Assembly: GCA_018053845.1 (NCBI GenBank)
Contig: JAGPKU010000018.1
Span: 1 to 38,539, forward strand
Direction: 5' to 3'
Source of the DNA: Syntrophobacterales bacterium
GTDB lineage: Bacteria > Desulfobacterota > Syntrophia > Syntrophales > UBA2192
DNA: 38,539 nt
Made by a program: the position numbers and the translations under genes. The notes beneath the pieces are model-generated. The model searched no databases, was not told the origin of the DNA, and saw only the letters and a list, made by a program, of their open reading frames with translations. Positions 20,781-27,092 of this stretch are shown here, in pieces. Numbering within the stretch: the first letter of the stretch is position 1; each line of letters opens with the position of its first letter.

Positions 20781-21730
20781 TGAGGATCCTCTTCTACACC
20801 GGCAAGGGAGGCGTAGGCAAGTCCACCATGGCCGCCTCGGCGGCCTGGCAGCTCTCGAAGAAGAGCCGGGTGCTCATCGTGTCCCTCGACCCGGCGCATA
20901 ACCTGGGCGACATCTTCTGCGTGAGCCTCGACGGCCGCGAAAAGCGCATGAGCGAGACGCTTGTGCTGCGGGAAGTCGACCTCCACAGGCTCTCCAGGGA
21001 TTACCTGGAGCGCGAGATCGGGATCCTCACGCGGACCTACAGCTATCTTCAGACGCTCAACCTGGATCGTTATTTCTCGGTTCTGAAATACTCGCCCGGC
21101 ATCGAGGAGTACGCCCTGCTGACGAGCATCGAGGAGACGATCCGGAAGGACGGCGCCGACTTCGACACGATCATCTTCGACACGCCGCCGACGGGCCTCA
21201 CCCTTCGGTTTCTGGCCCTGCCGCAGATCACGATCACCTGGATCGACCGCCTGGTCCAGATCCGCCGTCAGATCCTGGACAAGCGCCACACGATTCAAAA
21301 GATCCGGGGCACGGCAACGGAAGAGGAGAAGAAACAGGAGATCCGGCTGGCTTACGACGAGAAGGACGACGCGGTGCTCGGGCGGCTCGAGGCCCTGAAG
21401 GCCAACTACGGGGCCCTCACGGCCGTCCTGCAGGGGCCCGACTGCGGGGTCGTTCTCGTCTTCAACCCCGACATGCTGTCTCTGCGCGAGTCCGAGAGGC
21501 TCGTGGAGGGCCTGCGGGACATCAACCTGCCGCTGCGGCTGCTCATCCAGAACAAGGTCACCGCGGAAAACCTCGCCGTGGCCGACCGGGTGGCCGCGGA
21601 GCTGCGAAGGATGGTCAAGGACGTGCCGCTTATGCGGGTGGCCCTCTCGGCGAATCTCGCCTGCGGCCTGGATTCGAAACTCTACGAGATCCCCGAGGAT
21701 CTGGTGACGCCGCTCGACTGGAGATCCTGA
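20780..21730 (+). CDS. ArsA/Get3-like P-loop ATPase
   Basis: This 316-residue single-domain ATPase of the SIMIBI (ArsA/GET3) class has the deviant Walker A motif TGKGGVGKST at residues 7-16 with its signature lysine K9. The switch I region is SLDPAHNLGD and switch II is FDTPPTGLTLRFLALP. Arsenite pumps of the ArsA type are usually two fused halves; this is a single half of the Get3/archaeal type, which works as a homodimer. No arsenic genes (arsB, arsC, arsR) are nearby. It is flanked tightly by a small helical protein (one-base overlap) and a membrane-anchored protein (two-base gap). This suggests a dedicated unit, perhaps in membrane protein delivery or assembly. Family assignment is firm, role unknown. 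Confidence 0.85.
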   Translation: MRILFYTGKGGVGKSTMAASAAWQLSKKSRVLIVSLDPAHNLGDIFCVSLDGREKRMSETLVLREVDLHRLSRDYLEREIGILTRTYSYLQTLNLDRYFSVLKYSPGIEEYALLTSIEETIRKDGADFDTIIFDTPPTGLTLRFLALPQITITWIDRLVQIRRQILDKRHTIQKIRGTATEEEKKQEIRLAYDEKDDAVLGRLEALKANYGALTAVLQGPDCGVVLVFNPDMLSLRESERLVEGLRDINLPLRLLIQNKVTAENLAVADRVAAELRRMVKDVPLMRVALSANLACGLDSKLYEIPEDLVTPLDWRS

Positions 21731-21732
21731 GC

Positions 21733-22407
21733 ATGTTCGAGCACGACTACCTCGTGTCGGAGCCCCTCTTCTGGCTCTTTCTGGCCGCCACGGCGGTCCT
21801 CGTCTGGGGCTACTACTGGGGCGGCAGGGAGAACAAGCGCCTCTACCTCTCGGCCTTCAACGGGCTCGCCGACGTCATCAAGCCCGTGGACCAGACCTTC
21901 GTCAACATCGGGGGCCTCATCGGCTACCACGGCAATTTCGTCACGCCGAAGGACTCCCCCTTCGAGAAGGTCGAGGCCACGATCACCTTCCTCGCCCGGC
22001 AGTCGCTCCTGTACCTCCCCGTCTCGATCCTGATCCGCAAGCACGACCGGCTCTTCGTCACCCTCTATATGCGGCAGTCGCCGAAGGAGGAGGGGCACCT
22101 CATCGAGGAGCGGTATTCGCGCTTCCGGCACGCGCGGATCACCAACGAGGCCCGGCTCAACCGTGAGCCCATCCGGTGGGGCGGCATGGACTGGATCGTC
22201 TATTACCAGGGCGGGCGGATGCGGGACCGGCTGAAGAAGTTCACCGAGACGCACACCGAGCCGGGGATCCTCCGCCACATCGCCGTCGTCCCGGACCAGA
22301 AGAAGTGCTTCGTCTTCATGATCCCGAAGAAGGGGCAGGTGAAGGCCTGCTTCGAGCCCGTCTACCGCTGGCTCCCATCCCTCGTCCCTTCGAAAAAGAC
22401 CGCCTGA
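21733..22407 (+). CDS. Membrane-anchored protein of unknown function in the ArsA-like operon
   Basis: This 224-residue protein has one N-terminal transmembrane helix (PLFWLFLAATAVLVWGYYWG, about residues 11-30). A soluble domain follows, rich in aromatic and basic residues, that is probably cytoplasmic by the positive-inside rule (RENKR after the helix). No catalytic motif is recognised. Segments such as IRWGGMDWIVYYQGGR and LRHIAVVPDQKKCFVFMIP suggest an alpha/beta domain. It begins two bases after the ATPase stop and is surely co-transcribed. A GC-rich hairpin (22421-22438) lies shortly after the stop and may end the operon. Confidence 0.75.
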   Translation: MFEHDYLVSEPLFWLFLAATAVLVWGYYWGGRENKRLYLSAFNGLADVIKPVDQTFVNIGGLIGYHGNFVTPKDSPFEKVEATITFLARQSLLYLPVSILIRKHDRLFVTLYMRQSPKEEGHLIEERYSRFRHARITNEARLNREPIRWGGMDWIVYYQGGRMRDRLKKFTETHTEPGILRHIAVVPDQKKCFVFMIPKKGQVKACFEPVYRWLPSLVPSKKTA

Positions 22408-22420
22408 CGGGCATCCCGCC

Positions 22421-22438
22421 GCAGGGGCTTCCCCCTGC
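22421..22438. terminator. GC hairpin after the ArsA-like operon (weak terminator)
   Basis: GCAGGGG (22421-22427), loop CTTC and CCCCTGC (22432-22438) form a 7-base stem 13 bases after the stop codon. There is no U-tract on the plus strand, so termination is uncertain; the region is also part of a GC-rich repeat. Confidence 0.4.
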
Positions 22439-22462
22439 AAAAGGGGAACCCTCTCCGTGCCA

Positions 22463-22493
22463 TTCCCTCTGCACAAGGGGGATCGAGGGGGAT
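22463..22493. repeat. Second copy of the GC-rich dispersed repeat
   Basis: The minus strand reads AATCCCCCTCGATCCCCC followed by a CTCTGCA-type centre and AGAGGGAA. It corresponds to the element at 1128-1161, sharing the AAyCCCCCTCGrTCCC core and opposing G-rich arm. It lies in the 135-base gap between the ArsA-like operon and the dehydrogenase gene. Confidence 0.5.
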
Positions 22494-22542
22494 TGTCTTC
22501 AAACGATCCGAACGACGACTGCATTCCGAAAGGGCACATCCC

Positions 22543-23529
22543 ATGAAACCCACGATCCTGGTCTCCGGGCACCTGACCGACGATATCCTTTCGCTGCTCG
22601 CGCAGGAATACGACGTGCGGGCCAATAGGGAGGACCGGCCCATGGGTCGGGCGGACCTGCTTGAGGCCGTCGCAGGGGCAGACGGCTTTCTGTCGATGAT
22701 CACCGATGCGGTGGATGCGGAACTGCTGGATGCGGCCCCGCGCCTCCGGGTCGTCTCGAACATGGCCGTGGGGTACAACAACATCGACGTGGCGGCCGCG
22801 ACGGCGAGGGGCATCGTGGTGACCAACACGCCGGGCATCCTCACGGAGGCCACGGCGGAGCTGGCCTTCGCCCTCATCCTGGCCGCGGCGCGGCGGGTGG
22901 TGGACCTCGACCGCCGGACGCGGGCGGGGGAGTGGACATGCTGGGCGCCCCTTCTGTTCTTGAGCCGCGAGGTGTCGGGCAAGACACTGGGCGTGGTCGG
23001 GCTGGGGCGCATCGGCAGGGCCGTTGCCCGCCGGGCGAGGGCCTTCGGCATGCGGGTTCTCTACCACAGCCGCTCCCGCCTGGAAGCGGCGGAAGAGCGG
23101 GACCTGGGCGTCGAGTACGCGGAAAAGGACGAGTTGCTCGCGACGGCCGACTTCGTCTCGCTGCACGTCCCCCTGTCGGCCGAGACCCGTCACCTCATCG
23201 GCCGCAGGGAACTTGACCTGATGAAGCCGACCGCTTACCTGATCAACACCTCCCGCGGGCCCGTCGTGGACGAGGCGGCGCTGGTCGAGGCCCTGAAGGC
23301 GAGGCGGATCGAGGGGGCCGGGCTCGACGTCTACGAGAACGAGCCGATGCTCACCCCGGGACTCGCGGCGCTCGACAACGCGGTCCTCCTTCCCCACGTG
23401 GGGAGCGCCACGGTCGAGACCCGGGCGAAGATGGCGCGCATGGCGGCGGAGAACCTCCTGTCCGCCCTGCGCGGCGAGCGGCCCGCGCACGTGGTCAACC
23501 CGGAGGTGTGGCCCCGGAGAAGGGGCTGA
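22543..23529 (+). CDS. D-isomer-specific 2-hydroxyacid dehydrogenase (glyoxylate/hydroxypyruvate reductase-like)
   Basis: This 328-residue cytosolic NAD(P)H-dependent enzyme interconverts a 2-oxoacid and its D-2-hydroxyacid. The substrate domain has NMAVGYNNIDV and NTPGILTEATAE. The Rossmann motif is VVGLGRIGRAVARRA. The catalytic triad is visible as Arg in INTSRGPVVDE (near 236), Glu in DVYENEPM (near 265) and His in LLPHVGSAT (near 285). These segments match glyoxylate/hydroxypyruvate reductases (GhrB/GyaR) better than phosphoglycerate dehydrogenase, and no C-terminal ACT domain is present. The residue after the Rossmann beta-2 strand region (YHSRSR) suggests NADPH preference. The gene appears to be a single-gene unit with a GC hairpin after it. 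Confidence 0.88.
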   Translation: MKPTILVSGHLTDDILSLLAQEYDVRANREDRPMGRADLLEAVAGADGFLSMITDAVDAELLDAAPRLRVVSNMAVGYNNIDVAAATARGIVVTNTPGILTEATAELAFALILAAARRVVDLDRRTRAGEWTCWAPLLFLSREVSGKTLGVVGLGRIGRAVARRARAFGMRVLYHSRSRLEAAEERDLGVEYAEKDELLATADFVSLHVPLSAETRHLIGRRELDLMKPTAYLINTSRGPVVDEAALVEALKARRIEGAGLDVYENEPMLTPGLAALDNAVLLPHVGSATVETRAKMARMAAENLLSALRGERPAHVVNPEVWPRRRG

Positions 23530-23538
23530 ATCCGGGCG

Positions 23539-23567
23539 CCCGCGGCTCAGACGCACCGGGCCGCGGG
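23539..23567. terminator. GC hairpin downstream of the hydroxyacid dehydrogenase
   Basis: CCCGCGGC (23539-23546) and GCCGCGGG (23560-23567) form a perfect 8-base stem with a 13-base loop, ten bases after the stop. It lacks a U-tract, so it is a possible but unproven terminator. Confidence 0.4.
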
Positions 23568-23575
23568 GGGCACAA

Positions 23576-23612
23576 ACAATCGATTGTCTTTCCTGTGCAG
23601 GGAAACTATAGT
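23576..23612 (+). promoter_or_regulatory. Promoter of the ferritin-like genes with an overlapping palindromic site
   Basis: TTGTCT (23584-23589), a 17-base spacer and TATAGT (23607-23612) form a good sigma70 promoter. A perfect 12-base palindrome ACAATCGATTGT (23576-23587) overlaps the -35 box, the usual position for a repressor operator. The binding protein cannot be named from the sequence. Confidence 0.6.
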
Positions 23613-23680
23613 GGGAAGAAACGGCGCGCAACGAGGTCATCCGGGGATGCAAGGATCAGGGAGATAAAGGAGGTTGCACC

Positions 23681-24196
23681 ATGGCCGGGACGGAGATGAG
23701 CATCTTCGATTTCGCGGTGAAGGCGGAGCGAGACGGCATCGGGTTCTACACCAGGGCGGCGAAAAAGTTCAAGGAAACGGATCTCCGGGAACTCTTCATG
23801 AAGCTCGCCAAGGAAGAGGTGAGGCACATGGAGACCTTCCTCGGGATCAAGGAAAAGGCGGAAAAGAAGGGGGCCGACCAGATCTTCCGCTCCGATCGGG
23901 TCAGCGACTACCTCGACACGATCGTCCGCGGGGGGCTCTTCCCGAAGGGCGACAGCATGGTCAAGAGGCTCGAGAGGGTGCACGACGTCGGCAGTGCCTG
24001 CGCCATCGCCATGGAGGCGGAAAAGAACGCCATCCTGCTGTACTCGGAGCTGGCGAAGCTCGCGAAGGACAGGGATCAGAAGAAGATCTTCGACGCCATC
24101 GCCAAGGAGGAGCGCTCCCACATCGTCATGGTGGGGACGGCGAGGGCCGACTACGACCCGACCTACGCGGCCCTGCGGTTCGGTCGGTTCTTCTGA
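23681..24196 (+). CDS. Rubrerythrin-like ferritin-family diiron protein, copy 1
   Basis: This 171-residue cytosolic four-helix-bundle protein has the diiron ligand pattern of rubrerythrins: E16, E46-x-x-H49, E112/E114 and E144-x-x-H147. No C-terminal rubredoxin CxxC pair is present, so it is a sulerythrin or erythrin-type member. Such proteins detoxify peroxide or handle iron in anaerobes. AAAGGAGG ends nine bases before the ATG, a strong ribosome site, which together with the promoter at 23584 suggests high expression. A paralogue of identical length follows after 42 bases, so this is a tandem duplication in one operon. Confidence 0.85.
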   Translation: MAGTEMSIFDFAVKAERDGIGFYTRAAKKFKETDLRELFMKLAKEEVRHMETFLGIKEKAEKKGADQIFRSDRVSDYLDTIVRGGLFPKGDSMVKRLERVHDVGSACAIAMEAEKNAILLYSELAKLAKDRDQKKIFDAIAKEERSHIVMVGTARADYDPTYAALRFGRFF

Positions 24197-24238
24197 TCCG
24201 GTCATGGAGAATCGGCATCCGGCACAGGGGGTTGCACG

Positions 24239-24754
24239 ATGGCAAAACGAGAGATCAGCGTGATCGACTATGCCGTGCGACAGGAGGAGCACGGGGTGAG
24301 TTTCTACACGAAGGCGGCGGAGAAGTTCCGCGGCACCGAGCTTGCGGGCCTGTTCATGAAGCTGGCCAAGGAAGAGGCGAAGCACCTCCGCGAGCTGATC
24401 GATCTCCAGAACGTCGCCCTCCGAAAAGGGGTCGAGGAGTGCTTCCGGGACGTGGAGGTCGATGCGTACCTCGATGCCGTCATCCGGGAGGGCCTGCTTC
24501 CCGGGGGCGACCGGGCGGAGGATCGGCTCGAACAGGTCAAGAGCGTGGAGGACGCCTGCCGCATCGCCATGCAGGCCGAAAAGAACGCCGTCCTCCTTTA
24601 CATGGAGCTGGCGAAGCGCTCGAAGGACAAGGGGCAGAAGAAGATTCTCGAGGCCATGATCCGGGAGGAGAAGGCGCACATGGCGAAGATCGCGGGCATG
24701 AGGGCCGACATCGACCCCCTGTACGCGGCGGAGCGCTTCGGGAAGCTCTGCTGA
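24239..24754 (+). CDS. Rubrerythrin-like ferritin-family diiron protein, copy 2
   Basis: This 171-residue paralogue of the preceding protein aligns without large gaps, keeps every putative iron ligand (E16, E46-x-x-H49, the EAEKNA-type helix as QAEKNAVLLY, EEKAH) and also lacks rubredoxin cysteines. It shares FYTKAA, LFMKLAKEE and AEKNA segments with copy 1 but differs at many surface positions, so the duplication is not recent. AGGGGG precedes the ATG. A terminator follows at 24785-24831. The two products may form a heteromer or serve different oxidative conditions; nothing here decides that. Confidence 0.85.
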   Translation: MAKREISVIDYAVRQEEHGVSFYTKAAEKFRGTELAGLFMKLAKEEAKHLRELIDLQNVALRKGVEECFRDVEVDAYLDAVIREGLLPGGDRAEDRLEQVKSVEDACRIAMQAEKNAVLLYMELAKRSKDKGQKKILEAMIREEKAHMAKIAGMRADIDPLYAAERFGKLC

Positions 24755-24784
24755 CCCGGGGACCCGGGGACGACCAACGGGGAT

Positions 24785-24831
24785 CCCCTCCGGACGGACC
24801 GATGAGGCTCCGGGACGGAGGGGTTTTTTTT
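24785..24831 (+). terminator. Rho-independent terminator after the ferritin-like operon
   Basis: CCCCTCCG (24785-24792) pairs with CGGAGGGG (24816-24823) and is followed by eight T residues (24824-24831). The last T is also the first base of the opposing gene's stop codon, so the opposing coding sequence runs up to the hairpin. Confidence 0.8.
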
Positions 24832-25103
24832 CAGACGAACTCGATATCGAGCTCGGGGAACTCGAGATGGAACTCGACGGTGAGGTCGCGGATGATGGTG
24901 TCCGCCAGAAGTTTCGCCACGAGGACGCATGCCCTGCAGTCCGGCATGTGGCTCTGGAAATCCGTGAAAACATAGAGTTTCTTCTGCGCCTCGCTGAAGC
25001 GGACCCTTTTCACCACGCCGAGGCGGGAGACGGGCAGGTCGCTCTCGGGGTCCTTGACCCGGTCGAGTACCGCATCGATTTTCCTCATCATTTCGGGTTC
25101 CAC
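24831..25103 (-). CDS. Small MIP18/DUF59-like protein
   Basis: This 90-residue protein resembles the MIP18 family (DUF59; SufT/PaaD-type Fe-S assembly helpers). The typical DPE...LG-x-V pattern is seen as VKDPESDLPVSRLGVVKRV, followed by a beta strand and a cysteine pair CRAC in HMPDCRACVLV. The C-terminus is short and acidic. The GTG start at 25101-25103 is supported by GAGGAGG about nine bases upstream and by a TATAAT on the minus strand (25131-25136), which would give a leader of about 20 bases. It is divergent from dksA. Many Fe-S enzymes are encoded nearby, so a role in cluster assembly is plausible, but the family match is by eye. Confidence 0.6.
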   Translation of the reverse strand: MEPEMMRKIDAVLDRVKDPESDLPVSRLGVVKRVRFSEAQKKLYVFTDFQSHMPDCRACVLVAKLLADTIIRDLTVEFHLEFPELDIEFV

Positions 25104-25109
25104 AGGCTG

Positions 25110-25138
25110 TTGCCTCCTCGCTGCGAAGTGATTATACT
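25110..25138 (+). promoter_or_regulatory. Candidate sigma70 promoter of dksA, overlapping a divergent -10 box
   Basis: TTGCCT (25110-25115), 17 bases and TATACT (25133-25138) point rightward to dksA. A consensus TATAAT read on the minus strand occupies 25131-25136 and would serve the divergent small gene. The two -10 boxes overlap by four bases, so only one polymerase could use the site at a time. Confidence 0.6.
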
Positions 25139-25164
25139 ATAGCAAAAAGGGGCGGAAATGTGCT

Positions 25165-25665
25165 ATGTCGAAAAACCCATTGGCACATTTCATGAATCAT
25201 CGTGATCGACGAGGGCTTGATCCGTGGCCCTGGTTCAAGGGGGGACGCAGAGTGGCCAAGGTACAACCTGCAACAGCCAAGGACCTGAAACTGATCCGCA
25301 AGATGCTCCAGTCCAAGATCAACGAGCTGATGGCGGAGGTGGGGAAGACCGTGGTCGATATGGCGGGAAACGAGGAGAAGCTCCCCGACATGAACGACCG
25401 CGCCTCCCAGGAGTCCGACCTCAACCTCGAGATCCGCATGCGGGAGCGCGAGCGGAAGCTCATCATGAAGATGAGGGATGCCATCGAGCGCATCGATGCC
25501 GGGACCTACGGCGTCTGCGAGGAATGCGGCGAGCCGATCGGGGTCAAGAGGCTCATGGCGCGGCCGGTGACGACCCTTTGCATCGAGTGCAAGACCATCG
25601 AGGAGAAGCGCCAGAAGATGCAGGGCAGGACCCCGGAGCTGCTGCCGGCCTTCTTCTCGGACTGA
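25165..25665 (+). CDS. dksA: DksA/TraR-family zinc-finger RNA polymerase regulator
   Basis: This DksA-like protein binds the RNA polymerase secondary channel and works with ppGpp in the stringent response. The coiled-coil is long and ends in an acidic tip LPDMNDRASQESD that keeps the D-x-x-D-x-A pattern required in E. coli DksA. The C4 zinc finger is CEECG followed by CIECK. The C-terminal helix is basic. With ATG at 25165 the protein has 166 residues; GTG at 25252 gives 137 residues, has AAGGGGGG about six bases upstream, and removes about 29 poorly conserved-looking residues, so it is a serious alternative start. The promoter at 25110-25138 fits both. A terminator follows. Confidence 0.88.
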   Translation: MSKNPLAHFMNHRDRRGLDPWPWFKGGRRVAKVQPATAKDLKLIRKMLQSKINELMAEVGKTVVDMAGNEEKLPDMNDRASQESDLNLEIRMRERERKLIMKMRDAIERIDAGTYGVCEECGEPIGVKRLMARPVTTLCIECKTIEEKRQKMQGRTPELLPAFFSD

Positions 25666-25709
25666 TTCAGGCGCAGAGGGCCGGGAAAGAGGCAACAGAA
25701 AATGGAAAG

Positions 25710-25741
25710 GACCGAGGAAACGATTTCCCCGGTCTTTTTTT
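25710..25741 (+). terminator. Rho-independent terminator after dksA
   Basis: GACCG-A-GGAAA (25710-25720), loop CGA and TTTCC-C-CGGTC (25724-25734) form a stem with one A-C mismatch, followed by seven T residues (25735-25741). The minus-strand side is also pyrimidine-rich, so it may stop the opposing redox operon as well. Confidence 0.8.
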
Positions 25742-25775
25742 CCGCCTTGCCCTCAACCCGCCGGCCTCGCCCCTT

Positions 25776-27092
25776 TCATTCCTTCTGTGCCGGTATTTTC
25801 CCCTCCAGGAGCATTTCCACCTGGCCGTCGAGCCGCACGGCAAGAGACTTGACCTCTTCCGCGTCGGAAGACAGGAAGCGCAGGAGGTCGGAGCGGTCCA
25901 GACGTCCGGCGATCTGCAGGAACACGGGGCAGACGCCCAGGACCAGGGCCGCAGCGGCCCGCTCCGTCCAGGCCCTCCCGCCCGAAAGGGGCGTGATGCC
26001 GCCGCCCAGGATTCGGTAGTCCCTCGTCTCGATCCCCGGGGCCGAAGGGTAGTCCTCGTCGTCGATCGGGGTCCCGGCCGCGGCGAGCGCCTCGAGGGCG
26101 TTCAGGGCTTCCTTCAGGGGACGGTCCTCCCGGAGCGCCTGCGCGGCGGCGAGGGGGTCGAGCCCCAGCTCGAGGCACCTCTTGAGAAGGGGCAGGGCAT
26201 CCTCTGATTTCCGGGCCAGGCCGGCCAGGCCGGCGTGGTCCATCAGGAGAATCGACTCTTTGCCCGGTTGCGACTTTCCGGGTGCCGCCCAGGTCATGCA
26301 GGGGCAGGGGCAGTGGTAGCAGGCCCGGTTGCGCCCGAGCTTCCCCCGAACGGCTTTTGCAGCCTCGCTGCCGTCTTCGAGCTTTCTCACGACGGGGACG
26401 AACCCCTTGCTGGAGAGCGCCCCGCCGTCTCTCAGCATCTTCTCCGTCGCCCTGGAAAGGGCCGGGTGGTCCTCCCGGAAAGGCAGACCCCCGATGCCGT
26501 TGAACAGGACGGCCTTGAGGTTTTTCGCCGCCATGCGGGCGGCCAGCCCGACCCGGTCGGCGCTGCCGTGGCCGCCGATGGAGGTCGAAGCATGGGGGGA
26601 ATTCCGGTCGGCCGCGGGGCCCGTAACGATGCAGGACCGAAACCCGGGGGCTCTCTGACGGATCATCTGCATCAGCTCGTGGACGGGCCTGCCCGGGGAA
26701 TCGGGCAGGGGCACAACCCGCACCTGCCCGCGGCTGACGGACAGGGCGCAGGGATCCTTGGCCGCTCCCCGGACCACGAGGCAGTCGATGCCCGAGAATT
26801 TCAGATCCGGGCCGCTGCGCAGCATGAAGGGGACGTGGCTGAGGTGGTCCCAGCGGGGCGAACGGAACGTCCCGACCAGGAGCGCCGAGGCGGGGGCGAA
26901 GCTCCCCGTCAACGGTCCCGTCCCGAAGACGAGGCTGTCGCTCTCGAATTCCGAAAGGACCCGGGCGTTCAGCGATGCCCCCCCGATGTGGTCCCGGCAA
27001 AGGTCCGCTGAAAGATCCAGCGTGTAGGACGAAAGCGTCGTCAGGTCGACGACCCCGATGCTCCCGTTGTAAAAGGGCTGGTAGAGGCTCAT
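25776..27092 (-). CDS. Shortened homologue of aldehyde:ferredoxin oxidoreductase
   Basis: This 438-residue protein has the N-terminal half of the AOR family: the opening DLTTLSSYTLDLS, the glycine segment IGGASLNARVLSE (AOR has IGGRGL), FGTGPLTGSFAPAS, and a GxxxRVGLAARMAAKNLKAV segment like that before the pterin site. RACYHCPCPCMTW near residue 267 corresponds to the AOR cluster cysteines. Full-length AORs have about 600 residues; roughly 150-170 residues of the C-terminal cofactor domain are missing, and no matching late cysteine is obvious. It may be a structural or scaffold paralogue of the full enzyme encoded at 36379-38205. Its ATG overlaps the stop of the NapH-like gene by four bases, so the two are coupled. 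Confidence 0.75.
   Translation of the reverse strand: MSLYQPFYNGSIGVVDLTTLSSYTLDLSADLCRDHIGGASLNARVLSEFESDSLVFGTGPLTGSFAPASALLVGTFRSPRWDHLSHVPFMLRSGPDLKFSGIDCLVVRGAAKDPCALSVSRGQVRVVPLPDSPGRPVHELMQMIRQRAPGFRSCIVTGPAADRNSPHASTSIGGHGSADRVGLAARMAAKNLKAVLFNGIGGLPFREDHPALSRATEKMLRDGGALSSKGFVPVVRKLEDGSEAAKAVRGKLGRNRACYHCPCPCMTWAAPGKSQPGKESILLMDHAGLAGLARKSEDALPLLKRCLELGLDPLAAAQALREDRPLKEALNALEALAAAGTPIDDEDYPSAPGIETRDYRILGGGITPLSGGRAWTERAAAALVLGVCPVFLQIAGRLDRSDLLRFLSSDAEEVKSLAVRLDGQVEMLLEGKIPAQKE

Noticed and set aside
20780-21730. Arsenite-pump ATPase role (ars operon)
   Set aside because: No arsB, arsC, arsR or acr3 gene is adjacent, and the protein is a single half and not the double ArsA typical of arsenite pumps.
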